A DNA stretch of 43,209 nt, taken from NCBI GenBank assembly GCA_029238785.1, contig JAQWFN010000079.1:1-43209 (forward strand), given 5' to 3'. Both the position numbers and the translations under genes were made by a program. The notes under the pieces are model-generated. The model was not told where the DNA came from, ran no database searches, and saw only the letters and a program-made list of their open reading frames with translations. This document shows, in pieces, positions 1 through 7,384 of this stretch. Position 1 is the first letter of the stretch. Every line of letters begins with the position of its first letter. The stretch comes from Flavobacteriales bacterium (GTDB lineage Bacteria; Bacteroidota; Bacteroidia; Flavobacteriales_D; Sanyastnellaceae).

Positions 1-245
1 ATGTACAAATCATCTGGGTTCCCCGGATCAGTATCATCTAAGAGCCCATAAATTGCAGACAGACGATCGTCTTCATTCTCTACATTCACATATACTCTAT
101 AGGTGGCATATCCGTCCAAGTTGGTTGATCCAATTGTTCCATAATACGCCTGCACCATCTCAATTGAAATGTCGGTTATCTGTGCTAAAGCGAAAGTCGA
201 AATGCACATTGCAAATGCACAAAGGATTAACTTTTTCATCATCAT
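1..245 (-). CDS. Secreted protein, N-terminal fragment (runs off left edge)
   Basis: The minus strand is open from the left edge to 245. It begins with three consecutive ATG codons (245, 242, 239), then KKLILCAFAMCISTFALAQ, a clear Sec signal peptide with cleavage expected after ALA. About 60 mature residues are visible, containing YRVYVNVENEDDRLSAIYG, a stretch of the type seen at the start of large flavobacterial secreted proteins. No domain can be named because the rest lies outside the window. It is divergent from the truC-like gene, and a TAnnTTTG box on its own strand at 286-293 gives a leader of roughly 35 nt. The signal peptide and promoter make a real gene much more likely than the opposite-strand reading frames here. 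Which of the three ATGs is used cannot be told. Confidence 0.85.
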   Translation of the reverse strand, partial: MMMKKLILCAFAMCISTFALAQITDISIEMVQAYYGTIGSTNLDGYATYRVYVNVENEDDRLSAIYGLLDDTDPGNPDDLY

Positions 246-285
246 AGTTTCTTTTTCAAGACGAATAATAGGGTCTTGGAGCACT

Positions 286-293
286 CAAAAATA
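286..293 (-). promoter_or_regulatory. Candidate -7 box for the secreted protein at 1-245
   Basis: The minus strand reads TATTTTTG, matching the Bacteroidota consensus TAnnTTTG, about 40 nt before the ATG. No TTG lies at the expected -33 spacing, so the call rests on the single box and its position. Confidence 0.45.
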
Positions 294-343
294 CCAAACC
301 CTTTATAAAGTATCGCTTTTCGCAGCAAAAAAGTTGTTTGATT

Positions 344-351
344 TAGATTTG
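344..351 (+). promoter_or_regulatory. Candidate -7 box for the truC-like gene
   Basis: TAGATTTG matches TAnnTTTG and ends 28 nt before the ATG at 380. The -33 TTG is not at standard spacing (TTG triplets lie too close, at 334-340). The box faces away from the minus-strand box at 286-293, so the 134-nt gap is a divergent promoter region. Confidence 0.4.
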
Positions 352-379
352 AAATCGTCTGTGAAAATAGAATATTTGC

Positions 380-1144
380 ATGACATTTATGCAAGATCAA
401 CCTACTCCCTTTGAAGCATCTTGGATTCTTTGGCAAGATGATGATTATCTAGCCGCTTGGAAGCCTAACCATTTATTGGTTCACAAGACGCATTTGGATT
501 TTTATACCAAAGACAGTTTGCGCGACCGTATTCAGCTAGAAACTGGAGAAGCATGGGAGCCTTGTCATCGATTAGACAAGCCCACCTCTGGTATTGTTTT
601 GTTCGCCAAAGGAAAAGAAGTGCTTCATGATGTTCAAAAACAATTTATCGAAATGAGCATTAAAAAGCGTTACTTGGCCCTAATGAGGGGTTTTGTTCCC
701 GAGTGTGTTGAAAATGAGCGACCACTAAGGGCAGAAAATGAGCTCGAAGAAAAAAGTGCTCATACCATTTTCGAACAATTGGCTTCAATTGAACTCCCAT
801 GGTCTGTTGGGAAATACCCTCATTCTCGATATAGCCTTGTGAATGTTTATCCTCAAACCGGTCGATATCATCAAATTCGTCAACATGCGGCTCAACTGAG
901 GCATCCCATTATAGGAGATCATCGCCATGGTGACGTGAAGCACAATAGTTATTTCAAGACACATTTCACCCCAGGAGCATTATACTTACACGCATATCAA
1001 CTTGAATTTAAACACCACAATGGAAGCACGAAAAGCATCTCAGCACCACTCCCTTACTTTTGGACCCCGTTTTTCGAAGGTGCCGGCTGGATTGATCGTT
1101 TTGACTTTAAGTTTAACCCTTCTGGCTTCTTGTCACCAGAATAG
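380..1144 (+). CDS. truC: tRNA pseudouridine synthase, RluA family, TruC type
   Basis: RluA-family pseudouridine synthases isomerise uridine to pseudouridine in RNA; the TruC subgroup acts on tRNA position 65. The protein is 254 residues, close to the roughly 260 of E. coli TruC, with no S4 domain. It shows WKPNHLLVHKT near the N-terminus, the catalytic motif HRLDKPTSGIVLF (the Asp is the nucleophile), LALMRG, and the GRYHQIRQHAAQ / HPIIGDHRHGD region. The C-terminus extends about 20 residues past the usual end, and this extension overlaps the signal peptide of the next gene in another frame. ATG 380 is used; ATG 389 is also possible. Family membership is firm; position-65 specificity is inferred from length and overall similarity. 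Confidence 0.88.
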   Translation: MTFMQDQPTPFEASWILWQDDDYLAAWKPNHLLVHKTHLDFYTKDSLRDRIQLETGEAWEPCHRLDKPTSGIVLFAKGKEVLHDVQKQFIEMSIKKRYLALMRGFVPECVENERPLRAENELEEKSAHTIFEQLASIELPWSVGKYPHSRYSLVNVYPQTGRYHQIRQHAAQLRHPIIGDHRHGDVKHNSYFKTHFTPGALYLHAYQLEFKHHNGSTKSISAPLPYFWTPFFEGAGWIDRFDFKFNPSGFLSPE

Positions 1145-2105
1145 AACTTACGCTCCCCTGTCTTTTCAAGAAGCAAGAACTAGCCCTGCTCCTGACTATT
1201 CAGAATTAAGCTCTTGGGCTGCCCACCCATTGGTTAAAGATTTGAGCGACAGTCTGCCAAATGGTATTGAGCACCAAAATATTGAGCAAAGTGTTGATGT
1301 CTTTTTCATTCATCCTACAACCTTTTTAGAGAAGTCAGAACAATGGAATGCAGACTTAGAAGATCCTTCTATTAATTTATGGACTGACGAAGGTCCGATT
1401 AAACATCAAGCTTCCGTATTTAATGATGTCGCAATGGTTTATGCTCCTCGATATCGCCAAGCCCACCTCAAGAGTTACTTTACTTCTCCAGAAGATGCTC
1501 GCTTGGCTTTTGACCTCGCTTATGATGATGTTTCTAAGGCTTTTGAATATTTTTTGAGCATTCGAGAGCCCGATCGTCCGTTTATTCTTGCTTCTCATTC
1601 TCAAGGAACTACTCATGGAATCAGACTTATTCAAGATTATCTTGACGGAACACCGCTCAGCAAAAATATGCTTGCGGCATATTTGATTGGAATGACTGTT
1701 TTACCAGAAATGTTTGAGCATTGCAAAGCTTGTGAAGATTGGGAGGATAACTCTTGTTACATTACTTGGATGACTTACGACCGCGGTTATCACCCTAGTT
1801 TTTATAAAGATAAGATGAACGAGATTGTGGTATTCAACCCCATTCTTGGAAATATCAGCGATGCTGAAAACGATAAAATGCAGCATTTAGGAATCGTCAA
1901 CAAATCATTTCAACTGAAATATCGAGGGAGCATTCTTGCACAGCAAAAAGATGGACTCCTTTGGATACGAAAGCCTCGGGTACCTTTTGGTTTTTTAATG
2001 AGTAAAAACAACTGGCATATAGCCGATTACAATTTGTTTTACGAAAACATAAGGAAAGGATTACAGATACAAGTAAATCACTTCTTTGTTCAAAAAAGAG
2101 ATTAA
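1020..2105 (+). CDS. DUF3089-family alpha/beta-hydrolase-like lipoprotein
   Basis: This protein of about 361 residues matches DUF3089 from memory: SVDVFFIHPTTF, the VYAPRYRQAHL segment, and a nucleophile elbow ASHSQGT. That points to an alpha/beta-hydrolase fold with unknown substrate. A hydrophobic run GLIVLTLSLTLLASC ends in a lipobox Cys, so the protein should be lipidated and membrane-attached. The start is uncertain. ATG 1020 gives a long basic n-region; GTG 1080 or TTG 1092 would give a short signal without much positive charge. Any of these places the signal peptide inside the 3' end of the truC-like gene in another frame, an overlap of 50-125 nt. A conserved family running straight on from the overlap makes the gene itself secure. 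Confidence 0.82.
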   Translation: MEARKASQHHSLTFGPRFSKVPAGLIVLTLSLTLLASCHQNRTYAPLSFQEARTSPAPDYSELSSWAAHPLVKDLSDSLPNGIEHQNIEQSVDVFFIHPTTFLEKSEQWNADLEDPSINLWTDEGPIKHQASVFNDVAMVYAPRYRQAHLKSYFTSPEDARLAFDLAYDDVSKAFEYFLSIREPDRPFILASHSQGTTHGIRLIQDYLDGTPLSKNMLAAYLIGMTVLPEMFEHCKACEDWEDNSCYITWMTYDRGYHPSFYKDKMNEIVVFNPILGNISDAENDKMQHLGIVNKSFQLKYRGSILAQQKDGLLWIRKPRVPFGFLMSKNNWHIADYNLFYENIRKGLQIQVNHFFVQKRD

Positions 2106-2149
2106 AAAGATGTAAATTGTGCTCTTGTGACTTAACCAAAATTACACAA

Positions 2150-5100
2150 ATGAAGCATACTCTATCTTTGATAGGTCTAATGATAGGCCTTTTCTGCGGT
2201 GTTGAAACTTACGCTCAAAACGCAATTGAACTTAACTTAAGCACCGACTGTTGGGGTGGCGAGGTGAGTTGGAATATAACAGACAACAACGGAACTCAAG
2301 TTGCCAGTTCAGCGGGAACCACTTATGGGAATTCTCAGACCTACCTTATACCTTTAGATCTTCCAAACGGATGTTATTCATTTAACATTTCAGATTCATA
2401 CGGTGATGGAATGTTTGGTTCTCAATATGGATCTTGTTCTGTTGATGGTAATTACGCTATTCTAGACGCCGCGAGTAATGTTTTGGTTCAAATGACTGCT
2501 CCAAACGCTAACTTTGGCTCTGGAACTTCACATGATTTTGTTCTTCCTATTGATGGAGGGGCTGATGGATGTACTGATCCGCTTGCCCAGAATTATAATT
2601 CCTGCGCCACAAATGATGATGGATCTTGTACTTACGAGCCGGTTGTAGCGAGCTTCAATGTTAACTTAGGTTCCGGTTGTGCAGGAAGTACGTTCGACCT
2701 AGAAGACACTTCAACGGGAACTCCTACGTCATGGTCTTGGGATCTACCGGGGAGCAATATTGGAAGTTCTAGCGAGCAAAACCCAGTACTTTCTTATGCT
2801 ACTGCTGGTGAGTACACCATAACACTTACTGCAACGAACGATAATGGGAGTATTGATGTAAGTAGTCAAACGGTAAGTATTACCGATGGGATGATGATTG
2901 ACATCCAAATCGTGGCAGACAACTACCCTGCTGAAACATCTTGGGAATTGGCGAATGAAGCTGGTGATATTATTGCTAGCGGAGGTTCCACTGGAGGCAG
3001 CTACTGCATCGCTGATGAATGTCACCGCTTTACCATGTACGATACTTTTGGTGACGGAATTTGCTGTCAGTACGGTCAAGGTTCTTTCACCATTTTAATT
3101 GATGGTGTTGAAGTAGCTACAGGAGGTGAATTTGGCGATAGCCAAACGGTGAATGTCAACTGTCCTCCAGGAATTGATTGTAACAACGCGATTGCTATTG
3201 ATCTAGGAGAACACACCACACCTTTTGCAAACACTTGGTACACCTATACACCACCAAATAATGGTCAGTACAGAATCACCACTTGCAACCGCGCTTCTTG
3301 TGATACCAAAATCTGGGTTTACGATTACTGTAACATGCTGTTCTTTGGCGATGGACAAGAGGCTTGGATTACTTACAACGATGATTTTTGTGGTGTTCAA
3401 TCTGAGGTTACCCCAATTCTTTCTGGTGGAGTAACTTATTACTTCAGAGTTGGTGATACAGACAACGCTTGTAATGGTGGTGAAATTGGATTTGCTTTGG
3501 AATACGTAGGGCTTATTCAAGGATGTATGGACCCAACGGCTTGTAACTACTTACCAATTGCAGAAGAACCAGGAGAATGCTTCTTACCAGGAGATCCTGC
3601 GTGTCCTACAATAGGTCCAGATTTGGAAATTCTTGGTGATGTGTTCTACAACTCTATGTACTACACTACCCTCGTGAATAACGATGAGTGCTATATTAAT
3701 GAAGGCTGCATGCAAGGTTTTGGTGAGCGTCAAATTATTCGTTTCAGCACGCACATTAAAAACATTGGTACCGAAGATTACTTCATTGGCGACCCGAACG
3801 ATCAACCTGGTCAGTTCGAGTTTGATGCTTGTCACAACCACTGGCATTATGAAGGTTATGCTGAATATTCTTTGTTTGACGACGCTGGGGCTCAATTGCC
3901 TCAAGTTGGTTTCAAAAACGGTTTCTGTGTTCTTGATTTGGAATGTTCTGATGGTGGAACAGCAAAATACACTTGTGGAAACATGGGGATTACCGCAGGT
4001 TGTGGTGATATTTATTCTTCCGGACTCGCTTGTCAATGGGTTGATGTTACTGATGTAGACCCGGGTACTTATACCTTGGTGATGCGAACCAACTGGGATC
4101 AATCTCCAGACGCCAACGGTAGCTATGAGTTGAGCTATGATAATAACTGGGCGGCTGTATGTTTCTCTTTCGAGAGAGATGCCAATGGCGATGTAATCAA
4201 CTTCCAAAAATTTGCTGATTGTCCTGTTTCTTTTGACTGCCAAGGTGTAGCTTTTGGAAACTCCCAACCCGATTGTGAGGGGAACTGTAATGGTATTGTG
4301 GTGAAAGGTGATGTGGATGGTTCTGGTGACATTGAATCGGGTGATTCCGATGTTTATGTGCAAGACATCCTCGGATCAGACGCAATTGTTAGTCCGTGCA
4401 CGGATATGGACAACGACGGATCAATCACAGTTACCGATGCTGCTTTGATCGCAGGATGTGTATATTACGGTCCGGATTACATCGAGCCAGACGGAGTGCA
4501 CAATCATTGTATTTGGGATGATGAGATCACCAATCCAAACCATACAACAACTTTAAGTGTGGGCGAAATCAATACCGAGTTGTCTTATGTGGACATTCAC
4601 GTTTTGAACCCAGACAATGAAGTGGTTGGTTATGAGTTTGAGGTTTCTGGCATGACCATTTTGAGTGTCGAAAACTTGGCCGACCCAGCAGTTTACGACA
4701 TTGCTCCACAATCATCTTTGGGAGGTTCGAAAGTGATTGGTTTATCTTTTACTGATCAAACCCTTCCTAAAAACCTTACCCCTGTTCCTTTGGTTCGACT
4801 CTATTACTTGAGCTTAACCGCAGAAGAGGTGTGTATTTCTAATATCACTGATGTGGTTAATGAAGACTTCCACAATGTGATTACAGTTATCGGTGGTTGT
4901 CAACTAGCCGCTGCGGCTGATTTTGCTGATTTCACTTCTGATGTGATGAGCGTTTGCCAAGGAGAAAGTGTGAGTTTCTTTGATTTGAGCTCAGGCAATC
5001 CTGATTCATGGAGTTGGAGTTTTGGTGGTGGTACTCCTTCATCAAGCAACGAACAAAACCCCGTGATTACTTACAACGCACCGGGTGTTTACCCTGTTAC

Positions 5101-5554
5101 CTTAACAGCAACGAATTCCACTGGAACTGATAGTGAAACAAAAGTGGCTTACTTAACTGTTGACGCTGCGCAGATGTGGTATTTAGACAGTGACGCTGAT
5201 GGATTTGGTGATGTTAATTTCAGCATGTTTACTTGTGATACTCCTAGTGGTTACGTTTTAAATGCGGACGATTGTGACGATAGCAACGGGGATATGTATC
5301 CAAATGCTCCAGGCACATTCCAAGGCATTGATAACAACTGCGATGGAAATATAGCTGGCGACGAGCTATCACCAACTCCTTGTATGGGAGATTTGAACAA
5401 TGATGGTAATCGCGACATTACGGATCTCTTGATGATTTTACAAGATTTTGGATGTAATCAAGGGTGCAGCAGTGCAGATATGAATGGCGACGGCATTGTG
5501 AACAACAATGACCTTCTGGTATTCCTTCCTGGATTTGGAGTGGACTGCGAGTAA
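2150..5554 (+). CDS. Secreted multidomain protein with lysyl-oxidase-like domain and dockerin-like tail
   Basis: The protein has 1134 residues. ATG 2150 is chosen because a signal peptide (MKHTLSLIGLMIGLFCG...TYAQ) starts there; the frame's earlier start has none. In order: two copies of a roughly 110-residue beta module containing DSYGDGM or DTFGDGI, a Cys/Asp-rich GCTDP unit and a PKD domain between them (PKD about 166-245), a PPC-like region, then a lysyl-oxidase-like domain (about 490-690). That domain has the copper triad H562-x-H564-x-H566, K589 in GFKNGFCVLD and Y622 in DIYSSGLACQWVDVTD, the positions of the two residues that form lysyl tyrosylquinone in animal LOX. Next come dockerin-like calcium loops, a second PKD (about 923-1006), a MopE-like putative metal-binding motif (DSDADGFGD, DDCDDSN, GIDNNCDG) and a final double dockerin-like tail ending DCE-stop. 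No T9SS domain is present. Oxidation of lysine side chains outside the cell is the likely activity, but this is inference. Confidence 0.88.
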   Translation: MKHTLSLIGLMIGLFCGVETYAQNAIELNLSTDCWGGEVSWNITDNNGTQVASSAGTTYGNSQTYLIPLDLPNGCYSFNISDSYGDGMFGSQYGSCSVDGNYAILDAASNVLVQMTAPNANFGSGTSHDFVLPIDGGADGCTDPLAQNYNSCATNDDGSCTYEPVVASFNVNLGSGCAGSTFDLEDTSTGTPTSWSWDLPGSNIGSSSEQNPVLSYATAGEYTITLTATNDNGSIDVSSQTVSITDGMMIDIQIVADNYPAETSWELANEAGDIIASGGSTGGSYCIADECHRFTMYDTFGDGICCQYGQGSFTILIDGVEVATGGEFGDSQTVNVNCPPGIDCNNAIAIDLGEHTTPFANTWYTYTPPNNGQYRITTCNRASCDTKIWVYDYCNMLFFGDGQEAWITYNDDFCGVQSEVTPILSGGVTYYFRVGDTDNACNGGEIGFALEYVGLIQGCMDPTACNYLPIAEEPGECFLPGDPACPTIGPDLEILGDVFYNSMYYTTLVNNDECYINEGCMQGFGERQIIRFSTHIKNIGTEDYFIGDPNDQPGQFEFDACHNHWHYEGYAEYSLFDDAGAQLPQVGFKNGFCVLDLECSDGGTAKYTCGNMGITAGCGDIYSSGLACQWVDVTDVDPGTYTLVMRTNWDQSPDANGSYELSYDNNWAAVCFSFERDANGDVINFQKFADCPVSFDCQGVAFGNSQPDCEGNCNGIVVKGDVDGSGDIESGDSDVYVQDILGSDAIVSPCTDMDNDGSITVTDAALIAGCVYYGPDYIEPDGVHNHCIWDDEITNPNHTTTLSVGEINTELSYVDIHVLNPDNEVVGYEFEVSGMTILSVENLADPAVYDIAPQSSLGGSKVIGLSFTDQTLPKNLTPVPLVRLYYLSLTAEEVCISNITDVVNEDFHNVITVIGGCQLAAAADFADFTSDVMSVCQGESVSFFDLSSGNPDSWSWSFGGGTPSSSNEQNPVITYNAPGVYPVTLTATNSTGTDSETKVAYLTVDAAQMWYLDSDADGFGDVNFSMFTCDTPSGYVLNADDCDDSNGDMYPNAPGTFQGIDNNCDGNIAGDELSPTPCMGDLNNDGNRDITDLLMILQDFGCNQGCSSADMNGDGIVNNNDLLVFLPGFGVDCE

Positions 5555-5576
5555 GAGAAGCCATTAAGCTATTATA

Positions 5577-5610
5577 AAGTCCTTTGAGCAAGTTGTTCAA
5601 AGGACTTTTT
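5577..5610 (+). terminator. Rho-independent terminator after the lysyl-oxidase-like gene
   Basis: AAGTCCTTTGA (5577-5587) pairs perfectly with TCAAAGGACTT (5597-5607) and runs into seven T residues. It sits 22 nt after the stop and directly against the stop codon of the convergent hydrolase gene. Confidence 0.85.
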
Positions 5611-6423
5611 TTATTCCCTGTTTAACCACGCTTTTAAGCGTTCTCTGAAAATCGGATAGACCGCTAGGTTATTGTGTTTTCCGTCTGGTATCGTGACCAT
5701 TTCGTTCTTAGGGTCGTTGGAGATCAGTGAAAAAAGATCGAATGCTGATTGAAAGGGAACCAGTTTATCTCTTGTGCCATGGAAGATCAGGATCGGTGCT
5801 TTCACTTCAGTAATTTTCCTATCGGATCTCATGGGATAGCGAATTAACCATTTTACTGGGATAAAGGGCGCGTGGTGAAAAGCCACATGGAGCAAACTCA
5901 AGAAGGGTGTTTCAAGAATTAGTGCATTGCAATCGTTATTTGCAGCTAGCGGAATCGCAAAACCACTACCAAGGCTTCTGCCATAGATGATGTGTTTTTC
6001 GTATTTGAAGTTCTCCTTCACCCAGAAAAAAACCGCTTGAACATCTTCTTGCATGAACGTTTCTCTCAATTTACCCTTGCTTTTCCCATAGCCTCTGTAG
6101 TCCATTACCAAAACATCATAATCAAAATCACAAAGTTCTTGCCCCATGTGCGACCAACGTTGCATTGAGCCCGTGTTTCCATGAAGATAGAAGATGAGTC
6201 CTTTCGGCTTATTGCTTGCCGCTTTTATCAGCAATGCGTGAATGCTGCCATTGTTGGGGGTGGCGATATTGAATTCCTGAAACTCCTTAGTGAGCGCCAG
6301 AGAACGGGAACTTTTTCGATGAACAGGGATAAAAATCAAGCGCTCTTGAAAAAGGTAATACGCCAGGCACAAAAGGAGATAAAGTCCAAAAATAAGCGCA
6401 GATGTGAACAGAATCAAATACAT
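5611..6423 (-). CDS. Membrane-anchored alpha/beta hydrolase (S33-like)
   Basis: The protein has 270 residues from ATG 6423; an in-frame TTG at 6438 is less likely because it falls in the preceding gene's terminator. A hydrophobic N-terminal helix (MYLILFTSALIFGLYLLLC) suggests inner-membrane anchoring. The hydrolase part shows the oxyanion-hole motif YLHGNTGS, MDYRGYGKSKG, the nucleophile elbow GRSLGSG, the acid region ILIFHGTRDKLVPF and a late His in PDGKHNN, so the triad is complete. This is the YfhR/ABHD13-17-like group of alpha/beta hydrolases; the substrate cannot be read from sequence. It converges on the lysyl-oxidase-like gene and follows an unrelated membrane-protein gene after a terminator. 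Confidence 0.85.
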   Translation of the reverse strand: MYLILFTSALIFGLYLLLCLAYYLFQERLIFIPVHRKSSRSLALTKEFQEFNIATPNNGSIHALLIKAASNKPKGLIFYLHGNTGSMQRWSHMGQELCDFDYDVLVMDYRGYGKSKGKLRETFMQEDVQAVFFWVKENFKYEKHIIYGRSLGSGFAIPLAANNDCNALILETPFLSLLHVAFHHAPFIPVKWLIRYPMRSDRKITEVKAPILIFHGTRDKLVPFQSAFDLFSLISNDPKNEMVTIPDGKHNNLAVYPIFRERLKAWLNRE

Positions 6424-6436
6424 GAAGCCATGATAC

Positions 6437-6465
6437 AAAAAAGCCCCGTAAGAAACAGGGCTTTA
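6437..6465 (-). terminator. Rho-independent terminator (minus strand)
   Basis: Reading the minus strand, AAAGCCC and GGGCTTT flank a roughly 10-nt loop and end in TTTTTT. It lies between the gene at 6487-7224 and the hydrolase start at 6423, so the hydrolase gene probably needs its own promoter or read-through. Confidence 0.75.
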
Positions 6466-6486
6466 TTAAAGAATACTATTTTGAGT

Positions 6487-7224
6487 TTAGAAGTCCTGTT
6501 TGAAAAATGGATTATCCCATTCGTTGGCGCTCACATTTTTAAAGAAAGCAAATCCAACATAAGTCACCATTGCCGTAATGCATACCATGAACCAAGAGAA
6601 AAAGGCAAAGCGAGCAAATTGTTCTGAGGTGTTCGCCATATTGAAAATCTGGTCAACAGGAATAATTAGCGCAATAATCAAAGACAAGAGTGCGATGCTT
6701 CCACCCAAAGTATAGAAGTTTCTCAGAGGAAATGCTGTGAAAGGCTTCCACCATGCCAAGTCATTACCCCATTGATGCACCAAATAATAGTATCGATCAC
6801 TGAGTTGAATAAAAAGCAAAGGATCTTTATCGCAATCTTCGAGCACAAAACGCTCGCTCGGTGCTGCGATCATGAAGTTACTTAGCTCCACTCCTACTGT
6901 TTTTTGTACTTCTTTGATTTTTCTGATTCCCTCTTCTGGAATTTCTCCTTTGAATTGACGTGAATCAAGAAAACGCAGACGGTAGTTCAAGCACATTTCG
7001 CGAATCTCATTCTTGCTGAAAACCAATGTTGGATTTAAGTTGGTCCACTTCACCTTTGGTTGTTCACCGTTGCGCGCTTTTATGGCTTGCTTGATTTGAT
7101 TCTCCTTGTACACTTCATCACCAAGGATTTCAAAAGCATCTTTTACAAATTCTTCCGCTGCTTGCAGGTCACTTGAAGTACGCTTTTCTATGAGAGCATC
7201 GCGCAGGTTGATGTTTTTGAACAT
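6487..7224 (-). CDS. Unrecognised protein with two C-terminal transmembrane helices
   Basis: The protein has 245 residues and starts at ATG 7224 (MFKNINLRDALIEKR). I do not recognise a family. Residues 1-165 are soluble, mixed charged, with WWKPFTAFPLRNFYTLGG leading into two hydrophobic helices (about 170-190 and 205-230). The soluble part should therefore face the cytoplasm, with a short C-terminal tail. It has no signal peptide and no catalytic motif I can see. It is flanked by its own terminator downstream and lies divergent from icmF, with a 160-nt gap upstream. Codon usage and size support a real gene. It may be a lineage-restricted flavobacterial membrane protein. Confidence 0.75.
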   Translation of the reverse strand: MFKNINLRDALIEKRTSSDLQAAEEFVKDAFEILGDEVYKENQIKQAIKARNGEQPKVKWTNLNPTLVFSKNEIREMCLNYRLRFLDSRQFKGEIPEEGIRKIKEVQKTVGVELSNFMIAAPSERFVLEDCDKDPLLFIQLSDRYYYLVHQWGNDLAWWKPFTAFPLRNFYTLGGSIALLSLIIALIIPVDQIFNMANTSEQFARFAFFSWFMVCITAMVTYVGFAFFKNVSANEWDNPFFKQDF

Positions 7225-7333
7225 GATTTTCTGTTTTTTCTTTAATTTATAACAAAATATAGAAAATTTTGTTGGCAGTGTATTAAAGTTCAGAACGATT
7301 TAATGCCTGTATGTATTGTTTCGAGGTATGAAC

Positions 7334-7364
7334 TTGGTATGGCACTAGAAATGGAATAAATTTG
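7334..7364 (+). promoter_or_regulatory. Promoter of icmF
   Basis: TTG (7334-7336), a 20-nt spacer and TAAATTTG (7357-7364) match the Bacteroidota housekeeping promoter (TTG, 19-21 nt, TAnnTTTG). Transcription should begin near 7371, giving a leader of about 14 nt before the ATG at 7385. Confidence 0.75.
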
Positions 7365-7384
7365 CCACACAATCTGCAACAACT

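Noticed and set aside
246-379. tRNA or small RNA in the first intergenic gap
   Set aside because: No cloverleaf, CCA end or strong hairpin; the gap is explained by two divergent promoters.
3584-4363. Long open frame (259 codons) on the minus strand
   Set aside because: It lies wholly inside the lysyl-oxidase-like domain, has no known motif, and results from codon bias of the real gene.
6181-6627. 148-codon plus-strand frame
   Set aside because: It is antisense to the hydrolase and the neighbouring membrane protein and spans their terminator; no family resemblance.
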